Shown here piece after piece: positions 1 to 10,140 of a stretch of DNA of 64,000 nt. Below the pieces are notes generated by a model. It saw only the letters and a program-made list of their open reading frames with translations. It was not told the DNA's origin and did not search any database. This DNA comes from Parasitella parasitica (Eukaryota > Mucoromycota > Mucoromycetes > Mucorales > Mucoraceae): positions 79,583-143,582 of the forward strand of contig MU619280.1 of assembly GCA_025201805.1 (NCBI GenBank), written 5' to 3'. The stretch's first letter is position 1; each line of letters starts with the position of its first letter. The position numbers were made by a program, and so were the translations under genes.

Positions 1-1052
1 ACAGATGTAACGAATGCAAGTCGCACTATGCTGATGGATATCAACACATTGCAATGGAGCAAGAAAGCAATTGAGTAAGTGTATAGATAGATGATTCATC
101 TATTCACACTTATTTACCAATTTTAATCAGATTCTTTGGCTTTGGTGGTCTTAAACTAGCTAAAATTGTTCCTTCTTCGACAGTCTATGGCAAGATCAGC
201 AGTGGTTCGCTTCGAAATGTGTGTATCAGCGGCTGTTTAGGTGACCAGCAAAGTGCATTAGTAGGCCAAAAGTGTTTTCGCACTGGTGATGCCAAAAATA
301 CTTATGGCACTGGTTGCTTCATGTTGTTCAATGTTGGCGAAAAACCAGTTTTTTCCAACAATGGTCTATTGAGTACCGTAGCGTATCAATTTGATGGTCA
401 GCCACCAGTCTATGCTCTTGAAGGTTCCGTTGCAGTCGCGGGTTCTTCTATTCAATGGTTACGCGACAATATGAAGATTATTCAAAACGCTCAGCAAATT
501 GGCGAACTAGCCGCCAAAGTCAATAGTACTGCAGGCGTCTATTTCGTTACAGCATTGAACGGTTTGTTTGCTCCTTACTGGCGTGATGATGCTCGTGGCA
601 CCATTTGTGGATTGACGCAGTTTACTAAACGAGAGCATATTGCACGAGCAACATTGGAAGCGGTCTGCTATCAAACACGGGCTATTCTGGAAGCAATGAA
701 TAAAGACGCAAAACAACCTTTACGTTCATTGAAGGTGGATGGGGGTGTCTCCAACTCAGACATATGCATGCAAATCCAAGCTGATGTGTTAAACATTGAA
801 GTGGACCGTCCTGAAATGAGAGAAACAACCGCTCTTGGTGCAGCCATTGCTGCCGGTTTGGCAATGGACATTTGGAAGAGCACGGATGACCTTCAACATG
901 TAAATGAAGATGGCAGAACTATTTTCAAGTCTCAAATTTCAGATAGAAAACGTGAAAAGATGTATAATGGATGGAAGGAGGCCATTCAGAGATCACTTGG
1001 TTGGGCCCAAGTGCTGGGTCAAACCTCTGATACAGAGGATGAAGATTTTTAG
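1..1052 (+). CDS. GUT1: Glycerol kinase, C-terminal part (5' end outside window)
   Basis: ATP-dependent phosphorylation of glycerol to glycerol-3-phosphate, the entry step of glycerol catabolism in the cytosol. Exons 1-74 and 131-1052 join across a 56-nt GTAAGT...CAG intron and restore the frame (...KKAIE|FFGFGGL). FGGY-kinase features are visible: the substrate-loop stretch GCLGDQQSALVG, the nucleotide-site stretch GTGCFMLFN, and the second FGGY signature around LKVDGGVSNSD...QIQAD followed by ETTALGAA. The C-terminus has a short acidic tail (DTEDEDF). The gene enters from the left edge, so its N-terminal half and start are not visible. No convincing alternative to glycerol kinase; other FGGY kinases lack this combination. 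Confidence 0.95.
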
Positions 1053-1488
1053 ACATTTTGAGGCAATTTGAATTAAATAAATATCTTTAGAGAGGCTATG
1101 TAACTTGAGTTCAATTATCTGTCAATTAAGAAGCGGAAAAAACTTCTTTTCTAAATAATAGTCGCAAATGAACTGTTGCCATTAATGCTGTTCATGCGCT
1201 TCTTCATTTACTGGACTTGAATATCCGAGATCGATCGAAAAGACTAGTTGTCAATGGCAGTTGCGATTTCGTGAGAAGGTGATAGAACAAATGTAACAGT
1301 GACGACAGGTTGAAATACACCAGCATCTTCTAAATAACAGATAAATCACGATACGATTCCAATTTGGATTTTATAAACGTTTTATCGAGTCACGATGCTA
1401 CGAGATCCATAACGTTTAAATGAAGGAACCAAAGCAATTTTCTTGTTTCTTAATATTTACATTAGCTGCATAGTAAAAACCTTTACAA
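1053..1488. other. Intergenic, 436 bp
   Basis: No coding signal is visible. It holds the 3' end of the glycerol kinase gene (AATAAA-like near 1075) and the promoter of the next same-strand gene. No repeat or RNA gene recognised. Confidence 0.5.
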
Positions 1489-2791
1489 ATGGGACAGCAA
1501 TCTGTTATTTACTGGCTTACTCAATCTGGTCACAATTTTCCTCAAAATGCTACATGGGATCATGCTCGAAACATATTACAGAGATACTTCCAGAACATCT
1601 CCTCTTTCTCTGCTATAAGTTCATTTGTGTGCTCCAACATTCAAGAACCCTCACAGCTCATCAGGCTTTACAAGGAGACTGATCCTCTTGAAAGCTCTCT
1701 TTATTTTTCTAGCGTATTGATTGTGACACATTATCTTATGTCTGAAATAACCAAAAACTATAGCCAAGTCGGTAAATGATAGAAATATCTCACATGCATC
1801 AAATTGAATTGACTCATGCATTTTGAATGTAAAAAAAAAAAATTAATAGACAGAGCTTGGTCCATTCTGCCTGGGATATACGCTTGGCATTTTACCATCC
1901 ATGATTATCTTTTAAATGAAAGCTTCCATCCAAGACTCTTGGTTGGCAGTATTCTGATTTCTATCTGGGGCGCTCGTCTCACTTACAACTTTGCCAGGTA
2001 AGCACACATAAGTTATAGTATAATAGAGAGCATTAAACTGAACATAAATACAATGTAGAAAGGGAGGATATTACTTTACAGGACATGATTACCGCTTCCC
2101 TTACTTGCGTGAAAATCTTGGGGCTGTTGGCATGGGATTATTGAACCTTGTGTTTATTGCTCCATTTCAAAATCTTTTACTCTTATTTATGGTTACACCT
2201 CTTTATATCACGCACAGTTTGTTCTCAAAAGTATCGACCCGCGCTACTAGACTCTCTTGTCTGGATTGGACTACCGTCACGCTTCATTTAGCCTTTTTGT
2301 TTATCGAAGTCGTCGCTGATGAACAACAGTATGTTTTCCAGACAGAGAAGTATGCACTTTTAAGCCATCTGAAAAAAGATCAGCTCAAAGGGGATTACAA
2401 ATTGGGCTTTTTATGGCATTCTGGATTGTTTCAATATAGTCGTCATCCTAATTTCTTTGCTGAACAAGCAATGTGGTGGGTCATTTACTTGTTTTCAGTG
2501 TCTGCTGTACAAGAAGCATCCAACATGGATGATCCGAGTACATATTTTAACTGGACGATAGCAGCACCCATTGTATTGACAGCTCTGTTTCTGGGGAGCA
2601 CAGCACTTACTGAGGTAATATGTTTTTGATTATACGGTTGCGTTGATCATTAGGCATTGACCATATTCTTATAGAAAATTTCTAGTGATAAATACGCAGC
2701 CTACACAGACTATCGTAAATCTGTCAATAAATTTATTCCTTGGTTTCCTCGACGCACATCTGTCAAAGATGCTGCTAAAAAAGAGCTATAA
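1489..2791 (+). CDS. DUF1295 / steroid 5-alpha-reductase-like membrane protein
   Basis: Four exons: 1489-1771, 1850-1997, 2059-2614, 2675-2791; all GT-AG and phase-consistent, giving about 367 residues. The chain has several hydrophobic segments and ends in the DUF1295 signature: GLFQYSRHPNFFAEQ followed by a membrane span and K(Y)xxYxxxVxxFIPW near the C-terminus. This C-terminal layout is shared by 3-oxo-5-alpha-steroid 4-dehydrogenase-type reductases and isoprenylcysteine methyltransferases, so it is an integral, probably ER membrane enzyme. The true substrate is unknown; fungal DUF1295 proteins are largely uncharacterised. Start chosen at the first ATG in frame, directly followed by conserved-looking sequence. 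Confidence 0.8.
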
Positions 2792-4204
2792 TACTATGCG
2801 CTCATAGTCCTATTAATAAATAAAGGAAACTTATTTTTTCAATGATACCCACGTTTTTTTGGGAGTAGCAAAGCAAAGAACAAATGTCATCAAATTATAT
2901 TATACACAATATTAAACACTAAACTCCTAAAGATTAGCACCTGCAGTTTGGCATCGTAAACTTTGTATATAGACTCACAATAAATGTTGACTTAATAATA
3001 TATTGGTTTTATTATCAAATCGACGGGTGTTTAAAGCTGGCATACCCCTACTGGCCATCTCATTAGATTCAAGAAAATTTATATCTGTCTGATAAGTGAT
3101 TAGATAGACTTTATCCAAGGTACCCTGATCAATCTATAAGGGTATATCATTTCTGGTATAATCCTACTTAGGCTATATCGATAGTACGTATATTGTTTCG
3201 TAACCATCTTTAGCAGAAATCTGGATAAGTGTCGCTTGTCTATTACACTGCTGAAAAGTATAGCAGAAGTCCTATTGGGTCAAGAAAGATAATAAAAACC
3301 AAATGTTAACGAGATACGAAAAGTTAAAGATACATTTTATTTAAGATCGAAATTGCATCTGCTATTCATACTTTTTACAGCTACATAGATTTATGGTGAC
3401 TTATTTAGATTACTAATTGACAAGACTGATTCACAGTGACAATCTACTTGACAGGTTACGATATGAGGTTATACAACTTGGGCTACACTTCTTTGATCTG
3501 ACAGTGCCTTAACCTTTATCCTGGTGCTCAGATCTGTGTTACTTGCAGGAATAACCTTCTTGATTTGAAACAGTGTGTTGTATCCATAGAATACCATGGT
3601 TACCACTATCTCAACCCAGTTGTCATGGCAACCGTTCCTGATCGGATCTAAGGTAAATGGCATCGATTACTCTATTTAGTAAATAGAAGTTTTCAATAGA
3701 ATGTCTTGTATAAGAAACCATCTATTTGGATTCTACTTATTCTAAATTGCGAGGCTCAACTTATCGATGACTGATTCACATTCACAACGATTTGCTGATT
3801 AAATATAGAAACAGGTCTTGCTCTGACTACTACTGTGTTATAATCTTGTTTGACAATTAAATGTCAAACATGACGACCTGATTGTATTTTATAGATTGAT
3901 TCAGGTAGATTTATTCTAATATAAATGGACAGCTTCTTGTCAATCAATAAATCAATAGTTTTGTATCTGGTAAATTAAGCCTTTATTGCTTTCTTTTATT
4001 CTTTATATCGTGCTCAATTTCAAGACCTGGCACAACAGTTGGTTCGACCCCAAAGTTAGGTCTAATTTTTGCGCAATTTTCACAAAGTATGAGACGTTTA
4101 CAGTTTTTTTCTTGGTATATAACTGAGAGACTTTAGTTCGGGGCAAGCGCTCATTCATTTTTCTCTCTCGTTCAAACCAGCCCTTTTTTTTTGCTTCACA
4201 AAAA
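2792..4204. other. Intergenic, 1.4 kb, contains repeat copy A
   Basis: AT-rich, no gene supported. From about 3561 to 3990 it carries the first copy of a dispersed repeat (annotated separately). The last about 100 bp are pyrimidine-rich and read as the promoter of the gene starting at 4205. Confidence 0.5.
3561..3990 (+). repeat. Dispersed repeat, copy A
   Basis: Clearly related to 8041-8372 in the same orientation. The best-matched block is 3836-3988 against 8225-8370: both read TATAAT(C/T)TTGTTT, then AAATGTCAAA(C/T)ATG, then ATAGATTGATTCA(G/T)GTAG, then TAAATTAAG/TAAATACAG followed by (C)TTTAT. A second shared block lies around 3611-3650 (CATGG(C/T)AACCGTT and CCTG(G)ATCGGATC). Copy A has about 180 bp between the two blocks that copy B lacks. 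No coding potential. It looks like a decayed non-autonomous element or solo terminal repeat; family unknown. Confidence 0.6.
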
Positions 4205-4963
4205 ATGGAAGGTTTACACCTTAGAAAGAGAGAAAAGAGCTTGAATGCTGAAGAGGAAACATATTTTCTGGATGAAGAAGGTGCTATTAAAGAAACGAAA
4301 GATCAGTAAATTGCATTATTAAATTTTTTTTCTGTTCTAAGAACAAGAAAGATTACTACAAGAACTTCGTAAACAGAATGATATAGCAAATCAGAATATT
4401 CAAGTAATCAGGTTTTACTTAAAGAAAAAGAAAATTCTCTCACTCAGGTTAACTATAGATTGGTCTTGTCGCTATTGGGTTATTGGTTGAAGCGCTGTAA
4501 GAAACAGTGAAAGCTTTTCCATTCATATCAAGTACATACTTACAGTACATGAAATTTTTGTAGATTTGGTAGTGTTTTACTGCAGAGAACGAATATACCC
4601 ACTATACCGATTGCAGATATCTTTGGTTCAACACCTTCTCTCTTGAAATCACCTATTTTTGCGGTGATTTGCAACTTAATATCAGTAGCGTTGGCAATTT
4701 TAACGCTTTTGAGTTGCTCCAGGGTAAAAACAAAATTAAGGCCTCGTCTTCCCGTTCAATATACTGGATCAGCTGCCATTATAATAGGACTCATCTCACC
4801 ATTCATGAGCCTTTTCAATCATACGACTTATATAGAGCTATTCTTTTGGACAATTCCCATTGTATTGATGATGATGTATTCCTTTGCTATCCATATGATA
4901 AATCAAGTTTATCAAGGTCTCGACGAATTAGAAGGCTCAAAATATAAATACAAAGGTGCTTAA
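4205..4963 (+). CDS. Unknown small multi-pass membrane protein
   Basis: Not recognised. Best model: exons 4205-4305, 4352-4403, 4448-4496, 4617-4963 (about 182 residues). The N-terminal third is charged and helical (lysine/glutamate-rich, LLQELRKQ, possible short coiled coil). The last exon encodes three hydrophobic spans (around FAVICNLISVALAILTLL, SAAIIIGLISPF and FFWTIPIVLMMMYSFA) and a charged tail ending KYKYKGA. Introns 1 and 2 are 46 and 44 nt with plausible branch sites; the third junction (donor GTAAGA at 4497, acceptor TTGCAG at 4616) is the only one found that keeps frame, so this part is the least certain. It is the first of a same-strand run: only 54 bp separate it from the PHD gene. 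Confidence 0.55.
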
Positions 4964-5017
4964 TAAAAAAAAAATTGTGTGCAGTAGGTTTTTCTTCTAG
5001 TTTACCAAACTTTTTTC

Positions 5018-5825
5018 ATGATATTCCCACCAATTTGCTATCGTTGCCGAGAAACTATTATCGATATAGCACAATCAATCGATTGTAGCCAGTGTTACAG
5101 GTACTGGCATTTGAATTGTCTGATAGATCCTATAGATAATAAAGCAATGCTTGATAAAGATTGGAAGTGCCCACAGCACGATGGCAGATCCTATGTAAAC
5201 TTGCAGTAGTGGAGGCAAGCCATGCTTTGTATATTGATTTATTGTTGAGTCTAGGCACGAAAGCGTAAACTGATAAAGAAACATGACCAGATTATAAAAG
5301 TCGAGCAACCAAAAGAAGACCTAACTTTTCTAGAAGCAGACAAAATTATTGACTATGGAGGTATTGTACATAGCATAAAGTCATCTGAAATCGAAAGCGA
5401 CTTTTTGAATTATGCGAGAAGGTAAAAGATTTTACATTTTATAACCAAAAGAGTTTTAACGTCAAGTTGTATAGATATCGTAACCATCAATCATTGTGCA
5501 ACGTAAAGCGCCACATTGAATTAGAAGCAAGTGAATGGCTTGAAAGTCTGCAATCGTTTCAATTTCAAGATATACCACAGTTTCAAAACAACGGTATTCA
5601 AATGCTGTTAGATGCTGCTAATGTAAGCGAACAGAAATGTTGTTAAGCTTTCAAAGTTTACTCAATGATATTTACTAGATGGACGATTCATTATCCATGT
5701 CATCACAATCAACAATACCAGAAGAAGTCGTTTTAATAAACAACTTCAATTATGAAAGATACCAAGCCATTGAAGAGTTAATTAATCTTAAAGGTCAAGA
5801 CAAGCTAACAAGTTTATTAAAATGA
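5018..5825 (+). CDS. PHD-finger protein
   Basis: Exons 5018-5194, 5255-5421, 5475-5622, 5679-5825 join in phase to 212 residues. The first exon is almost entirely a PHD-type zinc finger: CYRC...CSQC...HLNC...WKCPQH (Cys4-His-Cys3 with the last ligand read as His). PHD fingers usually read histone H3 tail state, so a chromatin role is likely. The remainder is a basic stretch (ARKRKLIKK) followed by acidic, helical sequence with no domain I recognise; a subunit of an HDAC or similar complex is possible but not shown. Packed between neighbours (54 bp upstream, 90 bp downstream). Confidence 0.75.
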
Positions 5826-5915
5826 GAGTTTCCACTTGATCGCGCACAACATCATAAATAAACCGCAACCATTAAAACTCCAGAAAAAAAAAACTTTTTT
5901 TCACTTTTCTCCCTC

Positions 5916-7080
5916 ATGTCAAATCCTGTAGACGTTCAAACTTGCAGTAATATTCTTCCACCATTTCAGCTTGTCAAAGGCATCGATCTAGTATATAACG
6001 ATGATTACGTTTTTGATGTATCAGCAAACTCACAGTATGCCATCACTTCGGCTTCAGACAATTTTGTTCGCCTTTACGACCTCAGTACATTACAATTATC
6101 TTACACCATCCCCGTTCACAAGGAGAGAATCTCTAAAATGAAACTCAAAAGCGACCAATATCTATTTACAGCGAGCGAGGATCAAACATTAAAACGATGG
6201 GATTTACGAGCTGCGGGATCTACGGGGCCCGTACAGATATTCAAATGTAAGTTGCTGACACTGAAGAGTTTAATGTCTATTGACACTATGTTAGATATTA
6301 AACCATTGACTGCATTTGATTTTAATTGCAATGACACAATGGCTATTGCAGGAACTGAATTTTCGACTAGCACACAATCTGCCGATCTTGCTTTCTTTGA
6401 TACCCGAAGTACTTCATTGTTGCATACATTTGACGAATCTCACGGCGATGATATCACAGAGGTATTTTTGTACATGCTTGTCGAAAGCAAAAAATACTAA
6501 CTATGTTAGATTCAATGCCACCCAACTTTGCCTGCGCAATTTATATCCTGCTCTACTGATGGATTGCTTAACAATTACGATGTGACGGAATTCGATGAAG
6601 AGGAGGCAATGATATCTGTTATCAATTCTGGATCCTCAGTAAACAAAGCAGGTTACTTTGGCCCTAGTGCCGAATATCTCTACTGTCTGACACATGTTGA
6701 AACATTCTCTTTACATACATTGGAAGGAGACACTATTTGTAATTTTGGCGATGTACGCTCTATTGGATTAACGCCTGTTGATTATGCTATTGACTGCAGC
6801 TACGATCCCATTGCACAAAGATTCTATTTAGTTACTGGAAATAATAGGTAACAATTCCGTGATAACATATATTGTAAAGTCTATATTTTAACTCTATCAT
6901 ACTAGTGGTACGATGGATTTCTTTCATGTTAATGTTGGACAGCTTCAGCATTGTCAACAATTAAACGTGGCAGAAGGTCATTCGGATGTTGTTCGCTCGT
7001 TTTACTGGAATCACCCAACTCAAAGCATCTTGAGTGGCGGTGAGGATGGTAGACTATGTGCTTGGCAGGGTCAAGCATGA
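5916..7080 (+). CDS. WD40-repeat protein, WDR89-like
   Basis: Three exons: 5916-6461, 6510-6847, 6906-7080, about 352 residues; the 48-nt intron 1 has an ideal ACTAAC branch site. WD40 blades are visible by their repeats: SASDNFVRLYDL, ASEDQTLKRWDLR, a D/FFDTRS blade, SCSTDGLLNNYDV, and a last blade ending SGGEDGRLCAWQ, the closing blade typical of WDR89 proteins. WD40 propellers are protein-binding scaffolds; WDR89 itself has no well-defined function. Start ATG sits directly after a pyrimidine-rich leader. Confidence 0.85.
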
Positions 7081-7292
7081 GCCCAGCATTTATAGATATT
7101 TATAAAGCTTTTGAATTATTTTTGAATATTTGATTGTTGTCATTTGACAAAAAGAACAAGGTCTATACTTTTAAGAATACCAGAGATGGGCTATTATTCA
7201 TTAAAAACGTATAAAACGAGCTTACTTTTCTTCATAACTTTAATTCTACTATAATATTTACATCTCACTCATATTTAATAGCTATATTAACA

Positions 7293-7460
7293 ATGCATAT
7301 TGGATTAAAAATCGGCATAGCGCTTGGCTGTTTAATCATAATTCCTCTTTCCACCTTGATTGCGCTTGAATGCTTTAATTTAGGCCCACTAGTAACTGAC
7401 GCAGACAAGGAGTTCTTTGCTAGCTTATTGACTGCCAAACCATTAAGCGATAATATATAG
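7293..7460 (+). CDS. Small ORF with one membrane segment, 55 residues
   Basis: Short uninterrupted ORF starting ATG CAT ATT. Residues about 4-25 (LKIGIALGCLIIIPLSTLIA) form one strong hydrophobic segment, followed by a short soluble tail with an acidic patch. It sits 210 bp after the WD40 gene on the same strand with an AT-rich leader. Whether it is expressed cannot be told from sequence; it could be a genuine micropeptide, a terminal exon of an unseen gene, or chance. Confidence 0.35.
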   Translation: MHIGLKIGIALGCLIIIPLSTLIALECFNLGPLVTDADKEFFASLLTAKPLSDNI

Positions 7461-9123
7461 TTTCAATTTCTGTTAAATAAAATGAACTTTGCCAACTTTT
7501 TTATTTCTAGTTTCTGATAAATTGCTCGATGCACTCGTGATAACAAAATGCAGATGAAAATTGCATTCTGTGAAATTGCTAATTTTTTTCCTTATACTCA
7601 TTCATTGAAAAAAAAATTGCAAACATTGTTAAAAGCTGCGAGATCTATTTGTACGTTACTTTGGCCATAGGGCAATTGTCCAGTATTTTTTAGAGGGCTG
7701 CAGGTAGCTAATATTTGGTTGTATCGCCATTTAGACGATGATAAGCTATTACGCCGCCACGTTTGGCCAAATTATTGACCTTCGCTTCATTATGGTAAAT
7801 TTAACCTTACTGAAGCGGTGTGCTGCTGCAGGCCTGCTCCGCCTTTGAGAAATAAAAAGTTTATAAAGCGTTTCAGGAAATGGGTTTAGCTAACATACTG
7901 GAGATAACATCTATTCCACAGGAATGTGGCATATAGTAGGATTTGAAACAGTAGGCTTATTCACACTTGTATTGATTGTGTTCATCGTGCCACTTAATCT
8001 GTGTGTGTTCTCCTAGTACGGCTCTGTCTTCAGCTAAACGACATTATTGTATTCATAGAATAAAATAAGTCGCCATTATTCTGTACTAGTCGTCATGGTA
8101 ACCGTTATCATAGCAAAAGTGCCTGGATTAAACCTAATGTTATAGAATACAATGGATTACCATTAATTTACGTTCATCTTCGTGGCAATTGTTGCTATAA
8201 TAGCTGTTCCTGGATCGGATCACACGTTATAATTTTGTTTAAAATAAATGTCAAATATGGTCTGATTGTACACATAGATTGATTCATGTAGAGTTAGTTA
8301 ATATAAACAGTTAACTTCCTTTTGATCAATGAAAACTGTAGTTCGTATTTGGTAAATACAGTCTTTATACCATATACAATCATCAACTGTGCCCTTTTCG
8401 AAACAAGACATAACAGGCATAGGATATCTACTACAATGCCTAGTAATTCAAGATGTCTACATTGTTGTATCTAGAATTGACTTCATGGCCATAAAATAAC
8501 TCGTAACTTCCCTAGAAGTATCTTGAGTTAAGGTGTGGATGGCAAAATTTCAATATCTTTGAAAAGCTTGCTGTCATGAATTACTTTTTTTTAAACTATT
8601 TCACTTAATACGATAGTGCAAATGTACATAGTCGACTTCTACACATATTTCCACATCTACATCCTTGAGCAACATTTCTGCGAATAAGAATGTTGATTCA
8701 GTGGAAAGCATTTCTGTGGCTTAAGGGTTTTACTCATTGAATTTCAAGTTAAGGACTCAATCAAATGAAGAAGAACCGATCCATTCGTGAGGGAATGTTG
8801 TGCGGTATACACAGCTCAAAAATCATTCACGACAATAGTAAAAGCAGTATATGAAAAAAGGACACTATAAACGATGAAAGATGTAAACCAAGAGTAGGCA
8901 ATACCATAGAATGATGGGTATACGAATAGAATTGCGTCCAGCCAGGTTCAATCGATTTTAATTCCAAAGAGATTGTGATTTTTTTTAAAAGAGAAGAATC
9001 TCAGTTAAAGGGTTCGTTCTCGTCTCACCCCTTTTCTTCCATTTCGTTTTGCCTTCCTTAGGAGCAGCAAAATCGAAACCAAAGAAAAACAACTAAATTT
9101 ATTTTAGGCGCAAAAACAAATTT
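7461..9123. other. Intergenic, 1.66 kb, contains repeat copy B
   Basis: No gene supported. Repeat copy B lies at about 8041-8372. The last part is the 3' flank of the RPL22 gene, which runs on the minus strand. Nothing else recognised. Confidence 0.5.
8041..8372 (+). repeat. Dispersed repeat, copy B
   Basis: Second copy, same orientation as 3561-3990 and 4.4 kb away. Besides the shared blocks, copy B seems to carry an internal duplication: the module CGTCATGGTAACCGTT...CCTGGATTAAAC (about 8090-8140) recurs in altered form as CGTGGCAATTGTTGCT...CCTGGATCGGATC (about 8180-8222). Both copies contain a near-palindrome of the form GT(T/C)GTCATGG(C/T)AAC. Confidence 0.6.
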
Positions 9124-9495
9124 TTACTCTTCATCGTCCTCGGCTTCATCATCGTTAGCAATGTTGAAATAACGAAGTTGGAAAGTTTGCTTGTCAGAGG
9201 CAATGACACGGAGCCAATCACGGATTTGGTTCTTCTTCAAGAACTTCTTGGTGAGGTACTTGAGGTAACGCTTGGAGAAGGCAATGTTGGTGACAACGGT
9301 AATCTTGTTATCAGCAGAACGAGAGATGGTAACAGCCTCGCCGAGATTGTTGGTACGACCGTCAACCTTTATACGATCATGGAGGTACTTTTCGAAAGCG
9401 GCAGCATCGAAGATCTTGTCGTTGGCGGGACCAGAGCAGTCAATGACAAACTTGGACTTCTTGACGGCAGTGGTGGAGGTCTTGACAGGAGCCAT
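9124..9495 (-). CDS. RPL22: 60S ribosomal protein eL22
   Basis: Single exon, 123 residues, the usual eL22 length. The sequence matches the family throughout: KFVIDCSGPANDKIFD near the N-terminus, YLHDRIKVDGRTNNLG, and KRYLKYLTKKFLKK...RDWLRVIA, ending in the acidic DDEAEDDEE tail. Component of the large cytosolic ribosomal subunit near the exit tunnel. Unusual here for having no intron at all, whereas almost every other gene in the window is split. A telomere-like AACCCTA motif lies about 240 bp upstream (listed separately). Confidence 0.97.
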   Translation of the reverse strand: MAPVKTSTTAVKKSKFVIDCSGPANDKIFDAAAFEKYLHDRIKVDGRTNNLGEAVTISRSADNKITVVTNIAFSKRYLKYLTKKFLKKNQIRDWLRVIASDKQTFQLRYFNIANDDEAEDDEE

Positions 9496-10140
9496 TTCAG
9501 AAAATGTATGTAGAATGAGGGAAAGAACTAAACTAAAGGTGTCCTGACATGTCGCGCTATTTAAGGGCTTCCTTAAAAATTTTTACAACAAAAAATTTCT
9601 GGACTGTTTGATCTTTCGCTATTGTCTACACACTCGGTGTGGCTTTTCCTAATTTCCCAATGGTTGTATTTCAGATATTGGGTGTGTACCCTGAAAAAGC
9701 CATGTTATTATTTTAGGGCAGGTGGGTTACCCAACCCTACATTTTTTCGTGATCTACTTTCGACAGAAAGTAATATGACAACTTTAAAATCCAGAGGCAC
9801 AAGAAGGGGGGGGGAGGGGCGACATAAAGCATGATTTTTTTCCAATTAAAGCATCGTTTCATCAACATGTTGACTATGGTATTGGTCTACGTTTACCGAT
9901 AGACAAACGATTATTTCATTCTTGCGAAAGGAACCTCATGATGACTATAAGATACGTTACATATAAGAGTCACTGTTTTGACAATTGATATGTTACATTA
10001 CAGAACACACTGATCCATAAAAATCAAGCAAATACATGAACGATTTCCCCTTTTCTTTCTTTCCTTCTACTTTTCATCCCTCTCATCTTTCATTTGACTT
10101 TTATATACCTTTTCACTTAACACATACCAGCCTTTAAAAA
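9496..10140. other. Divergent promoter region, RPL22 / PPN1
   Basis: 645 bp between two divergent starts. Contains the telobox-like motif, a G-run at about 9809-9817, and a pyrimidine-rich leader before the PPN1 start (10040-10100). No gene. Confidence 0.5.
9733..9740. promoter_or_regulatory. Telobox-like motif AACCCTAC upstream of RPL22
   Basis: AACCCTA about 240 bp upstream of the minus-strand RPL22 start. In many fungi, AACCCTA boxes bound by Tbf1-type Myb proteins activate ribosomal protein genes (established knowledge); assignment here is inference from position and sequence. Confidence 0.4.

Noticed and set aside
9622..9834. 70-codon ORF in the RPL22/PPN1 intergenic region
   Set aside because: Overlaps the putative RPL22 promoter and the G-run; no similarity to a known family.
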